A DNA stretch of 64,000 nucleotides from Siphlonurus alternatus (GCA_949825025.1 OX463780.1:33460979-33524978), one strand, 5' to 3'; numbered from the stretch's first letter, positions 38,430-50,010 are shown. Numbers and translations are program-made. Notes: generated from the letters alone by a model not told the origin.

Positions 38430-38900
38430 AAGCATAATTATGTGTAAATATTTCTGACTCAAATACCACTAGATTGTTTTTCTATAGTTCTATATAGCAA
38501 TAGTAAAAAATATTGAATCCATAATTATTATCTTAATAGTGCTTCAAGCACTCAGTTCAAGTGTTAAAACTATCTTGTAAAAATTATTTATTTATATTAA
38601 ATGTATCAAATTATATTATTACCTTTTATAAAAAAAAAAAATACAATATATATATTAATATATGCATATTTATTTTAAAATATAAATCGTAAGAAATAAT
38701 AAATTATGGTGGATTAAATTATTCATCAAATTTAATCCACCTTCCTTTTCATTACTTTGCATGTCAGTAAGGTTTATTTCTTATATTTTTAGAATCATAG
38801 GCACAAAAGTAAATAATGAAACATATAAACACTTGCCATGAAAGTTTACTGAGCAAAGTTATGCAGTATTTCACGTAAACTGGTATAGCCTTTGCATCAC
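38430..38900. other. AT-rich spacer upstream of L3
   Basis: Nothing but A/T-rich sequence is visible, apart from a short hairpin around 38709-38744 (GGTGGATTAAATT with its complement). Confidence 0.5.
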
Positions 38901-38921
38901 CAATACGTGACTTTGGTGCGA

Positions 38922-38955
38922 TTTCGTCCAAGATACTCAATATATTTTATATAAC
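38922..38955 (+). promoter_or_regulatory. Candidate distal promoter of lysozyme L3
   Basis: TTTCGTCCAAGATA at 38922-38935 matches the TTCGTCTAAGA-type motif found twice upstream of L2 (35029 and 35221). It is followed at once by a TATA-rich TATATTTTATATAAC. A leader exon could run from about 38975 to 39036, where ATGCAG is followed by the donor GTAAGGG. The acceptor TTCTTCCACAG ends at 39531, 11 bases before the ATG. TATATAAATA near 39387 is an alternative. Confidence 0.4.
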
Positions 38956-39542
38956 TCGTGGCAGAAATGGAAAATAGAACAGAAAAAATAATTTGCATGC
39001 AGTGTGACTTTTTGAGCTTTCCTCAATGCCATGCAGGTAAGGGATGCTGAAAACAGTTTTTTAAATAATTTAAAGAGTTAATAAAACTAAGTCAAATTTA
39101 AAATAAATAAGTTTTAGTAAAAAATATTTACAGATATATATAGTAAAATTATATTTTCAAATTATTTTTAACTGATTTAAGAATAGGTTTGACCAGAAAA
39201 TTATGTTAATAGTTAAAAAAAATTAATTCAGTTACAAATACATAGATATATAGATTCCGATATATGCTCAAATGTTTTTTCAATTATGTATACATAAAAC
39301 AATAAAAAAGAAAAAAATACCAAAAATATAGCAAAACAAACTAATTATTTATATAATTTTTTACATTTTATGTTAGTCATATGTCATATATAAATATATG
39401 TTACTCTATATTTGACATTTTATTTTTCAAATTCTTTAATAGGGTCGAATATCTTTCTCTTTAGTTGCATAATTATTTCATTACAAAGAGTATTATGAAA
39501 CATTTAGCGCTGTATTATAATTCTTCCACAGGCCACACCACG

Positions 39543-40331
39543 ATGTTCTGCTCCCGCCTCGTAGTGCTGGTGGCGCTAGTGACGCTCCTCGGCTCCGGCC
39601 AAGCGAAGGTGTTCCAGCCGTGCGAGCTTGCCAAGACGCTGCGTCAGCTGGGGGCCCCGGCGGATCAGTTGGCTCGCTGGGTGTGCATCGCCTTCCACGA
39701 GTCCGGCTATTACACCGCGGCCATCAACAGACACAACACGGATGGTAGCACGGACCACGGCATCTTCCAGATCAACGACCGCTACTGGTGCAAGAACGTG
39801 AGTCACAGAGCCGACACTGCAGTATTTAAGCATATTATTTTACATGCACGGACATATTTCAATCATTGGGGAGTCGGGTCAAGATTTTTTTTATTTTGAG
39901 GTAACTTGGAAAAATGCTACATTAAAATATATTATTCATCACAATAAATAAAGAAAGGAATAATGTCAACTTGTTATCAACATTGCAAATTAATGAACGA
40001 ATTATTAAAAAATGTGACGTATAAAGCATATATAACTATATAAATTGTGTTAATTGAATTCAAAAAGGAAAAAAATTATACTATAATATGTTAGTTCTTT
40101 TAATTTTTTATAATATTAGCGTAATCATCTTTCCTATCCCCGCAGGGTGTCGCTGGCAACGACTGCAACGTGGACTGTAAGAACCTGCGCACTGACAACA
40201 TCTCTGCGTCCTTCAAGTGCGCACGTCTGATTCTGGCCAAGCAGGGCTGGAGGGCCTGGGCGGTCTACAACAGCGGCAAGTGCTCGGGCACTCGCGGTGC
40301 TCTCGAGGCAAGGTTCCTCCGAGGATGCTAG
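39543..40331 (+). CDS. C-type lysozyme L3 (146 aa, most basic)
   Basis: Tandem paralogue of L2 with the same structure. Coding exons are 39543-39797 and 40146-40331, a phase-0 intron follows YWCKN, and the signal peptide is residues 1-21. Catalytic E53 and D71 and the eight cysteines are conserved. An extra cysteine replaces Ser3 inside the signal peptide, where it has no effect on the mature fold. Differences from L2 include S55G and N57Y next to the catalytic Glu, and N109K, G121R and E137A, which raise hand-counted net charge to about +7. The start at 39543 is preferred over an upstream in-frame ATG at 39465 because the latter lies before the probable splice acceptor at 39531 and would spoil the signal peptide. 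AATAAA lies 49 bases after the stop. Confidence 0.96.
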
Positions 40332-40379
40332 AAACACTCCGACAATTGTACTCTGAAATTTAAGACACGAATAATATGT

Positions 40380-40385
40380 AATAAA
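40380..40385 (+). terminator. Polyadenylation signal of lysozyme L3
   Basis: AATAAA 49 bases after the L3 stop codon, an ordinary distance for a short 3' untranslated region. Confidence 0.7.
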
Positions 40386-40529
40386 GCCTTACAATTTTTA
40401 AATTTTTATAATATACATGTATAGTTTATGTGTACAGTACTTAAAATAAATTATAAAGCAACAATAGAAATGTAATATAATGTTTGTATCGTTATGTTAT
40501 AACGTTTGTTTTTAAAAATATAAAATGTG

Positions 40530-41090
40530 AACAACGGTGGCGGGTTTCTCCAAGTGCATGTCCATCCAGATCCATACCCTCTCGCCACGTCACCAAACAT
40601 GGTGCCTTTTTCTGCAGACTGAACCTTATCAAAGAGAGAGAGTCATTGCTGAAAGTTTGCCTGTCATCGAGGTGAGATAAGTCAGTTAGGTACTACCCGA
40701 GCTTGACTTCAACGTGCCTACGCAAACTCATCAAATCTCTCGGACTAACTGTGTTGATGAAACTACGTCCAGTCCAGAAAGGTTACTTCGTCAAACTCAA
40801 AGGACGAGAGTATAGACGTGAACGTCCACGTTGTTAGATCGTCTCACACCGAAGTGTGAAGGTGTGACGCTCTCTGACGTGGTGCCTGCCCCTTGCACTC
40901 CAAGGGACGCTTTGCTTAGCTACCAACCTAGCAGACAGAAAGACCAAACGTAGACCCTTAGGTCCGGAGATCAGTTAAGTCGCTCTACTCCGCAATCCGT
41001 CCTTTCAGTTCTGCGCCTCACAAACTCGTGTTGCCATAAGCGCACCACATCAGCAAGGAATATTGAGTGGTTGTACTCTTATATGTTATA
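40530..41090 (+). other. GC-richer unidentified segment after L3
   Basis: This 560-bp block is far less AT-rich than its surroundings and looks like a decayed element or gene fragment. One plus frame (40685-40834, ending at TAG 40835) stays open for 50 codons and contains LRKLIKSLGLTVLMKLRP, a basic, lysine-rich stretch with no family match that I know. A GAG-GTGAGA donor-like word precedes it at about 40669. No start codon or partner exon was found. Confidence 0.3.
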
Positions 41091-43154
41091 CCACAGTACG
41101 TTTGTATTGTTGCTTTGTAACTGATTTCAGTGCAGAAAAAAAAAATAATGTTTCTGTTTTATTATTTTTAACTTTTTTGTCTATATTACTTTTGTTTTTC
41201 AGAAAATAATCAAAATTAAAAGAATTGTGCAGGTTAAAAAGCATTACTGACACTCAGGAGAAAAAAGGGTGAAATATAAACCAACTTCCTTTTTCTAATT
41301 ACAATAAAAGACTGGGGAACTTGCAGTAAATCACCACCGTTGCGTGACCATGCTTTAGATTCTCTCATCGTTGCATTCTGTCTTGCCACGCATTGATTTA
41401 TATTGTTTTAACAATAATGATAATGGATCATAATCTTGTTAAGAATAGCCCACAAAAATCTCCCGTCGAGTGTTAAATAGTTTATATCTACTATAATATC
41501 ACAGTATGTTATTGAAATTATCTTACGGAAATATCGTTACGTCTGCTGTAGGTCTGAATAGGGTTGAGTACACGGTCAAAAATTATAATTCAAACTATAA
41601 TGTTTCATTGCATTTATCATGAATATTACCGGAAATTCCCGTCTTATGGGATGGGGAGTAAAATCGGAGTTTCGATGTCAATCCATAAATTGAATACGTG
41701 TGACTTTACTATATTATTTAAATCACCAATATATTTACCATGTGTGGACATGTTGAAATTTGTTTCCAAGTCTTATAGAAACAGCCAATAAGACTTAGAC
41801 TGGATTATGTACATTCTTTAATTCTCAAATTAAGTGTGATAATTTATTTTGAGTTGCAACAATCACTCTGCCCCTTTATTTATGATTAAATCTGAATAAA
41901 TTACATTTTTGTAAATTACAAATATTAAACAAACAACAACAACAACAAAATCTTACTGTGTAATTGCACATTACGTTCAATTTGATTCAAGTCTGCATGG
42001 CAACACACAACAACTAATGGTGTCTACTGGTCTGCAACACATCTATGACGACAACAACAACAATACATTAATCAGAAACACATTGTTATCTCTCCCTATT
42101 ATACAATGTAAACACTGCATGTAAACAATATAATGCCAGCTGCACTGATGCATGTTGCATTTTCAAACCTCATTTTTTTTCTTCATATACTTTTTTTTTA
42201 TTTATTACACCATATACACACCTGTGCGTTTTCTTATGGTAATAACTTTATATATAGAACTAGAGGGGGTCTAAAAGTATGAGATATTACAATATATAGG
42301 TAGTATATAGTGTAATACTGTATATGGTTATAAGGGTGCAACTGAATATAATCGATCGCAAAGATATATACAAAGAGCCACCTGTGGGCTAACATATTCC
42401 AACAATGTAAGGTGTAGATAGGGTAGATTATATTATAAAGTGATAGAAAAGAACATCTCAAATTTCTTATTAAAAAATATTTGAGTATATCCCTCATCTA
42501 TCATCATAGCATAAAAATGTCATCAAAAATTTTAACCACTATTTTCAATTGTTGTGATTTTTTTTATCATTGTTATACGTGGTGAAGATGAATTGTTAAA
42601 ATGTCAAAGGAAAGAAGATGTCAGATTGAAAAAATAGCTGATAGAACACTTTTTTTTTATACATAAGATGTTATTAGTATGTGAAAAGGCTTTATCATAT
42701 ATAAAGATCTAAGGAGAAAATTATTATGTAAAAAAAAAGGGCATACGTTGTTATATTCACATCAGTTGTCACTCGTGTACATCAAAGAAAATTTATACAA
42801 TAGAAGGCCGTCAATGTCTCGAGTATTGTCGTCATGTTCATATCACTGCAGCAGCAGCTTTGTGATCGTGCTGTTTACTTTAGAGTCTGCCTCAGTGGCC
42901 GCAGATTCCATTCACAGAATCTCTCATATCACTCCCTCGCACCCTTAAAAAATAAAAACCCTTGTTAAAGAGCGGTAAATTGGTAGGCGACAGAAATTTA
43001 TGCCTTAGGGATAAATTACCACTCATGCAATTCGGATATGCATAATTAGTCTTTGTCGACTAAACATTGTCCTTTGTTAACAAAAATAATTTACCACTAT
43101 TATACTTTGCCTTTTTTTATCTGAAGAGAGCCTGAATAATTGTAGCTCTAATTA

Positions 43155-43190
<36 letters not shown>

Positions 43191-43481
43191 GTAAAATTGG
43201 TTTAAAAAAACAACAACCCTAGGTTACTTTATTTGTTTAATGTTCTTAAGCAGAATAATCACTCTTTGACGTTTTAAAATTACAATAAATATAAAATAAA
43301 TAAGAAAAGTAGATAAAACGGAAATGACTTTTTTTAAATCTGTATATAATTCAAATATACTGCAATTTTACCGTAATTGCATGTAATTTACCTTTACCAT
43401 TATTTTTAAAAAATAATTGTTTTGTGTGGAAAACTATTTTTCTTACAAAATTCTGCTCATCATTATAGTCATTATTGTCGT

Positions 43482-43590
43482 CCGCACTGTAGGCGCCACG
43501 TGGCTTAGTGAGGATGCCACGTGTGTTGCAGTGACTTGGGGCGCCACGCGTGTCCACCCCGTGAACTATAAGTCACGCACGTGCTCGCGT
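43482..43590. promoter_or_regulatory. Island with repeated E-box words
   Basis: GCCACGTGGC, GCCACGTGTG and GCCACGCGTG are spaced about 25-32 bp apart, and a further GCACGTGC lies near 43576. The regular spacing in otherwise AT-rich DNA suggests a cluster of binding sites for bHLH or bZIP factors. Confidence 0.35.
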
Positions 43591-44300
43591 GACGACAAAA
43601 CACTCGTCTTTAAATGCAGTCCACACGCAATGACTGGAATTTTGTGCAATGTATTCCCTAGATTCGTTAATCTTTTCTGGCATGAAAAAAGTTTGCTGCG
43701 TGCATTTTTGTAGACAGAATGGGGTGAAAGGAAGTATGCACAGAAAAACTTAGAAGCAAATAATAAGACATGAAAAGTCATTACATAAAAAATACAGTGA
43801 TTCAGTTTCATACATTTATCATAACGATCCAGTATATAATTGCTATATAAAAAAATATATATAATATAAAAAAAAAAGAAAAAAGAATATAAAAATATTC
43901 TATACTTAACTTTGCATGCTATAATTACCCAAGCTAAATGGGAACACACATAGAGAGGGTCTTGAGAAAAATGAGCAAATTAGTGAAGAAGCAAAGAATA
44001 TGAGATAATTATGGAGACAGTCGTACTTTTTTTGTATCATTAATTATATCTTCTGCCACTATTCAAGTGACGTCTTCAGCAAATTCAATTATTGTTATTA
44101 CTAATAAACTTAAGATGTTTACACTGCAACTTTGTCAAGTGATAATTATTTCTCACATTATATATCTCACTTCTCTTTATACAATTAAGCTTTAAGATTC
44201 TCTAAAGGAATAGACAGAAGGAGAGGAAAATAGCTTTTCGTCAAAAGCTATTTAATTAAACATATTAAAGTAAGATCTTTGATGTTGATGTTTGTTTCTT

Positions 44301-44303
<3 letters not shown>

Positions 44304-44373
<70 letters not shown>
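44304..44373. repeat. (CT)n microsatellite
   Basis: About 70 bp of uninterrupted CT repeat. Confidence 0.95.
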
Positions 44374-44376
<3 letters not shown>

Positions 44377-46713
44377 CAATATATTTGCATAAATGCATGT
44401 CATGTATATATAGATTATAATTGTGCTACTAATATTAGCTTTGTTAATAATGGGAGTAAATTTGTTTTGCATTTTGTAATACAAAAGTAATACATTATAA
44501 CATATTATGACTTGCAATTATATGGCAACAATTATATAACGTAATACTTTGCATGCAATATAGTAATTTAAAAATATTTTCTGCATGATATTTATAAAAC
44601 ATCATGCAATTTTCTAGTAATTTTTTTGTAAGGTTTGTGTTACGATTAGTGTTCTGTCTAAAGAGCCCTTGAGGTTCCCCCTCACTAACTAACATACTGG
44701 GGGAGGTTCTAGGTGCAATCATGCATGTATTTCCCACACCGCTCATGACGTCTGTTGCTATCGAGGTGCTTGCACACCTGATGTGTATCATTCTTATAAA
44801 TTAACATCAAAGTATACTTTGTTTTTAAAAATATTGAGATTTTATCTTATCATATTTAATATCCATACGTGTGTGTATTTTTGTTATTTATGTGTGAAAA
44901 TTTTATTACATGCAGGCACAGCCTCTTTAGTTTTCTATGTTTTGTTAAAATTTTGAAAAAAAAAAAAAGTAATAAAGTTTTGTTCCCTCACTTTTAATAT
45001 TGATTCTAGCAATATGTGTTACTTTGTTATATTTTCTTATTTTCTGGTGCAAATTTTATGACTGAAACAGCCTCTTTAGTTTACAATGCAATATTAAAAA
45101 TTTATGTCCATAACAGATCATTTTACTATTCTCTTTTCTTTTTTTTTTTTTTTAAAAAAAGTTTAAATTTTTTTGTAGATCATAAAGTCTGTTGCACTTT
45201 CCAAATGCAGGTGATAAAAAAAAAATATGAATCGTTAAAAAATACATTGTGAAATGTTTTAAAGATATTGGTTTTGACATTTTTAATACACAAACAGGCG
45301 TGTAATATCTTTTTTTGGTGAAGATTTTTTGGTAATCTCATACAAGAGATGAATTATTGTGAGGTGACGATGATGATCACGTGTTACTTTCGTCTTCTTT
45401 TCTCTTCTTTATGGGCTGTTAAATGTATGTGAGAGACGCCAACAGATCCATTTTATCGTCTTTTAGTGCAAGGGGAGAAGAAAGCATCACGCTATGTCTT
45501 GATGTTTTTCTTCAGCCGGAGTTTCGTGGATTAAATGTGCTCTAAAAACAACCCTCATAACGAATGCAATCTGCAACATTTTATTCCACCTACACCCTTG
45601 TGACATTGAACCTTATCAACCCCCACAATCCTCCCCTATTTTCTCTGACCGGAAGCCGTTGTGACCACTAATCATTCCACAAGACACTTCGTCACCACAA
45701 TGATATAATCTAAAGCAATACTTTCTGCTCCATTTATTGATAAGTATTATATACGGAGAAAAAAAAAGTTATAGTTTTATAGGAAATAAAGAAATACACA
45801 TAAATGAAAGAAAATTATAATTGAAATTTAATTAATAAGATTTAATGGTGTGTAAATATATAATATTTTATATAAGATTATGTTTTGTATTATGTAGGGT
45901 GCATATGACTATGGTATTTTATGGTACTATAATGCAAACTTATAACGCATTTCTTGCCAGTCTGTTGCAGGTCTGTTGTTTCTTTTACTCTTTTTTTTTT
46001 TTTTTTTTTCTCAAAAATTTTAAGGTACTTCTATTTTTTTCAAATTATATAAATATATTGTCTGATTAAAATCTGATTGAAATGTCTTAAAATAATTTGT
46101 CTTCACACTGCAGATTGACATTTTTAAGCAGTATATTAATTTGAATTTTCTTATTCGAGAAATTAAAAATTTATGAATCTTCTATATTTTATAAAATATG
46201 AAAAGTTCAAAACTTCTTCAATTTCATCCAATCAAAAATTTCTGCAATTGCATGAAAAAATAAAAATTTTAAACCAGTTTGGAAGATTTTTGTTTATATA
46301 AGTTTGTATATAATTACTATTAAAATATAATAATTATATGTTCATACATCTCCAAATTTTCAACTTTTGTACACACTTTGACAACAGTTCACCGCTGTAG
46401 CTTCAGGTAAATAAAGCTGGGCGTTTAGCCTAACTTTCGGGGGTAAGGAACATGATGGCGGCTGCTAATTCATTTTTTTTTTAATCATTGCTTGGATTGT
46501 TTATAAAGAAAAATTGAGTGGTAAAGTGCAGTTCCAATTTATCACTTATTTTTACTTAGAATGTACAAAAATTTGTATACGTTTACCATTTATGCAGCCA
46601 TCCACCCAATAATAAATACCACCCACCCAAACATATCATAGCTTAAAGCAAGTTTTTCAAGCACCATATTGAAATTTAGAAAGTGTAAGAACTTCCAACT
46701 CACTCCCCCCCCC

Positions 46714-46880
46714 CAGGTTCGGACTGACCATAAGATTTGGTGAGTGATCGCTCAGTAAACCCCCTCGGCTGGGAGACCTCTACAACTTTATAAGTAGGCC
46801 CCCACAGGGTCAAGTAGGCCCTTAATATGGGCCCGTACTCCTGTTTGCTCAGTAGGCCCTCTGAGCCCAGTCCGACCCTG
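46714..46880. mobile_element. MITE-like element with CAGGGTCGGACTG-type ends
   Basis: The left end CAGGTTCGGACTG and right end CAGTCCGACCCTG are inverted repeats. Internal AGTAGGCCC words recur three times. The flanks are C-rich on both sides. Ends of the form CAGGGTCGGACTG are known from hAT-like non-autonomous elements in animals. No transposase remains. Confidence 0.65.
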
Positions 46881-47617
46881 CCCCCTTCTTCCTCCTTCCT
46901 CCATCCTCCACATACACACTCAATGCTTGAGTCGCTTTTTGTTGTACTCGTGTACATTGTATAATTACCAGATATGTGTACAGTTTTGTTGATATAAACT
47001 ATGCTGCTATCTTGCGTGTATGACGATCATAACATATTGGATCAGCTTATTATATTGTTGTAAACAATTGAAAATAAATAGAGAAATTATGTCTAAAATT
47101 CGACACATCTTTACATTTTGTGAACGAAAGGAACCAAGTACCATGATAAACGTAACATCCTCCCCCTCGCTTATTTCGCTCAGATATTGTTCAGGCATTC
47201 TCTAAAAAAAAATGCGAGGGGCTGACAGGCAGTGGGAAAATTTTTATATAGATGATTTTTTAGAAGAAATAATGCACCCTACTGCTTTCATACGCCATTT
47301 TTTTCTCTTTACAAAAAAAAATCTTGTGTTCTAATGCCATCAACTGAAAGTTAAAGATGCCAAAATAAGAATAATACAACATTAACAATACTCTAAAAAT
47401 GTCATTCAAAATAATATTTTCAATTTCAACATGGTAGTGCAATGTATATCTTTCTATTCATTATTTAAACACTAGGGGTGGGGTGTAAACTCGCGCTTAC
47501 GCTCGTTTGCTTTCAAGTCTTTTAAATAATTTTGTCAATCATATGTTGCCATCTATATAAGTATTCAGTACGTGACATCATAACGGTGTTTTAATGCAAA
47601 ATGGACAACCTACGTGA

Positions 47618-47880
47618 AAAATTTTTATTGCAGAAATGATTTGAAGGTACCGAATTATGCTACTCTGATTTTTTCCAGATTTTTTTGAAACCCAGAACTA
47701 TTTTTAAATAATTATTAAATGTGCTGCCACGCCCTCTGGAGGCGTCAACAGGCGTCTCTGTCCTATCCTTTTTATTAACGATTCAGGGGTGCCAACTTAA
47801 ATTACAGAACGTTCAATAATTATTTAGAAATAGTTGCAGGACTCATAAAAATCTAAAAAAATTCAGAGTAATTCAGAGTA
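47618..47880. mobile_element. Foldback element, CRE-bearing family, member 2 (degenerate)
   Basis: The left arm (ATTGCAGAAATGA, ATTATGCTACTCTGATTTTTT, ATTTTTAAATAATTATT) matches member 1 at 38109 closely. The right arm stops early, at a repeated ATTCAGAGTA, exactly where the 5S-like unit begins. The central TGACGTCA is absent. Confidence 0.65.
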
Positions 47881-48004
47881 GAGGTGGAGCGTGGCGTTAT
47901 GCATTGACCGGTTCTCGTTAGATCACTGAAGTCAGGCTACGTCAAGCGTGGTTAATACTTGGATGGGTGACCATTTCAAGTATAAAAATACGCCGCTCCC
48001 TCCC
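47881..48004 (+). rRNA. Divergent 5S rRNA-like unit (pseudogene or 5S-derived SINE head)
   Basis: The stretch holds GACCGGTTCTCGT, GATCACTGAAGT, GCGTGGTTAATACTTGG and ATGGGTGACC in the order and spacing of animal 5S rRNA, including the box A, intermediate and box C promoter regions. The 5' part (GGAGCGTGGCGT) differs from normal 5S, but the 3' end (ACGCCGCTCC) differs in a matching way, so helix I can still pair. The 3' third (loop and helix V region) is changed. It could be a decayed 5S copy, a SINE3-type head or a variant 5S gene. It abuts a truncated foldback element. Confidence 0.6.
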
Positions 48005-48127
48005 TGGGATAAATTCGTTTTGCTTTCCACCCAGTGCAGTGATGCACTTCCAAAAATCTCTCAGCCATATGTTGACAGATATTATAGTGTTCTAAATTAG
48101 CGAAGATGAACAGGCTCAGATAACGAC

Positions 48128-48266
48128 TCAGACGCAGTTGTTAGACCCCTACTATTTTATTATTATTTATTTTATTTAATAATTTTTTAAGGAGTCAGAC
48201 GCAGTTGTTAGGCCCCTACTATTTTTATTATTATTTATTTTATTTTATTTAATAATTTTTTTAAGG
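48128..48266. repeat. Tandem duplication, two units of about 70 bp
   Basis: CAGACGCAGTTGTTAG-CCCCTACTATT, an ATTATT-rich run and TTTTTTAAGGAGT occur twice in direct order, at about 48128 and 48197. It lies 120 bases after the 5S-like unit and may be part of the same element's tail. Confidence 0.8.
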
Positions 48267-48423
48267 AGTTTGGGGAGATTCGAGTTAATTATTTTCTTAG
48301 CGTCCGGTCGTGTTCGAGCGAGCAAGGCAATGAGCTTACTCCGGACACTGCCCATCTTCAACACAAAGAGGTGGCCAGTTGTAATTAAACCTCGTAATGC
48401 TATGATGTACCGAACGCAAATTG

Positions 48424-48800
48424 CCCCTGAAAGTAGGCAACCACAACCTACATGCCCCTGAAAGTATGCAACCCGCATTAATTACACCTTAATTTGATAA
48501 CCCCCCCTAGACCTAATTGGGAGATGATCCGAGCATTATTTACGGAAATATTCGTTTTTATATAAAGTTATTATAAGTTACCCCTAAAGGTAGGCAACCT
48601 TCACTTACATGCCCTTGAAAGTATGCAACCCAACCAAACTTCCCCTGAAAGTATGCAACCACAACCTACATGCCCCTGAAAGTATGCAACCCGCATTACT
48701 TGCACCTTAATTTTATAACCCCCCCTAGACCTAATTGGGAGTAAATCCGAGCATTATTTACGAAAATAATCAATTTTATATAAAGTTATAATAATTAAGT
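48424..48800. repeat. Nested tandem repeat, 218-bp unit with 18-bp subrepeats
   Basis: CCCCTGAAAGTA-GCAACC (or close variants) occurs six times between 48424 and 48690. The block from the first copy at 48424 through CCTAGACCTAATTGGGAG and GAGCATTATTTACG repeats at 48642, giving a 218-bp direct period. It is non-coding. A similar AAAGTAGGCAACC word occurs at 13039. Confidence 0.8.
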
Positions 48801-49069
48801 CACACCTGGAAGTAGTTTGCTTGGAATGTGCTACCATGGCATCTCCACCTATGGGAAAAATATCGAACTTCTGAATGTCTACAATATCTGTGCTCACGTG
48901 ATTCCATTTGCGGGCGGCCACCATCTTGAAACTATCTTACGCACATATGCGCGCACTTGCGCGGATATTCGCATGCGCATTTTCGCGGACCAATCTTCGC
49001 GCGAATTTCACATCACTGCACTGAGCAGTCAGATCCCCTTTTGCAATGTTGCCTCTAAACGGAAGCAGC

Positions 49070-49320
49070 CAATGGGATGGCAGCAGTCACACAAAGAAAA
49101 TTAATAAAGTATAATAATTTCAAAGCATTGACGATATGCAAAAGCTTCAGCCAATCCCAGTTAGCAGAACTCTTTCTACCAATGGTATACTTGCCTTTTT
49201 CCACCAACATTCAAACTTAAACGACAAAGAAGCTGTTGAAGTTGGTAACCATAAACTTTCCAATGGCAGGAAACACTGTATGTATAAAAAATGGAAAAAG
49301 TAGCACTAGAACGTTGTGCG
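49070..49320 (+). promoter_or_regulatory. Promoter-like block with four CCAAT boxes and a TATA box
   Basis: CCAAT occurs in AGCCAATGGG (about 49068), CAGCCAATCC (about 49150), ACCAATGG (about 49179) and TTCCAATGG (about 49258). A TATA box GTATAAAAAA lies at 49281-49290. The expected start is near 49312. The first ATG, at 49325, opens a 40-codon frame starting MSTYQKTQIETNEK and ending at TGA 49445-49447. This could be the 5' end of a gene or of a retroelement. Confidence 0.45.
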
Positions 49321-49324
49321 TTAC

Positions 49325-50010
49325 ATGTCTACGTATCAGAAAACACAAATCGAAACCAACGAAAAGATGAACTCAGGGAGGAGATCCCCTAGCCGTGGAG
49401 TCACGCGGCACAAGGTCACCCCGTGTCCACGATGTCCACATTTGTGATTCAAAGTGCATGATAGAGGGCCGTAACACATCAAAGTGACACGTAATACGTC
49501 GCAATAGCATGACGTCCTCACTACACGGCCACGACAACACACCACGCACCAACACTCGAACACACGGTGATTCGAAACACAGACCACACGACACCGAAGA
49601 GCCCAAATTTCCAAACGTAACCTCACGGGCGGCGTGCGCTGCCGAAAGGGTGTCCGGTGTCCGGAACCGAACACGACTCGGCAGCAACAAAAGTTCACCG
49701 GGCAAAGACCTCCACCGACCAAGGCCAGCGCAGGGCACCGGAAGAGCTCGGAGGCCGAAAAACCCCAAAAATCTAGATAAAAAAATTCACCCCCAGTCCC
49801 CCCCCTGACGTGGATTTTTTATTATTTTCCCGGTTACGGCGGCCACCCCCGGGAACCCCCAGGAAAAGTTTCGTCGGGTTCCGACGAACCCAGACGCTCG
49901 CCCAAAGGAAGTGCGTCCCAGCATAGGAAAACGCTGGTTAATTTTGGGGTCCCGAAAGTGATGTTTAATAATAAGGACAAAAGTGATGTTTAATAATAAG
50001 GACAACAATA
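49325..50010. other. GC-rich segment downstream of the CCAAT/TATA block
   Basis: CpG-rich, with several open frames on both strands (for example the minus frames 49336-49722 and 49373-49768). None has a recognisable domain, and GC-rich DNA lacks stops by composition. A direct 24-bp duplication, AGTGATGTTTAATAATAAGG, occurs at 49957 and 49981. It resembles the leader of a retroelement or a relic gene end; no protein family is seen. Confidence 0.35.

Larger units (their letters stand above)
41100..46710. other. AT-rich gene desert with islands
   Basis: No exon is supported. Simple repeats lie at 43157-43190 (TA) and 44304-44373 (CT). GC-richer islands lie at 42750-42950, 43480-43620 (three CACGTG-type words), 44640-44790 and 45360-45720. 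An (ACA)n-rich patch occurs at about 41935-42065. The islands are candidate regulatory elements only. Confidence 0.4.

Noticed and set aside
39465..39542. Upstream in-frame ATG as start of lysozyme L3
   Set aside because: It lies before the acceptor TTCTTCCACAG at 39531 and would add a non-signal leader. L2 has no counterpart.
42748..42948. 66-codon open frame in a GC-richer island
   Set aside because: Serine-rich without motif, no splice or promoter context; more likely an open frame by chance inside a regulatory island.
48424..48690. CRISPR-like array (repeated CCCCTGAAAGTATGCAACC words)
   Set aside because: Spacing is irregular, the repeats sit inside a 218-bp tandem duplication, and the window is eukaryotic.
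49336..49768. Two overlapping minus-strand open frames of about 130 codons
   Set aside because: The GC-rich composition keeps several frames open at once on both strands. The peptides are arginine/cysteine-rich without any motif.
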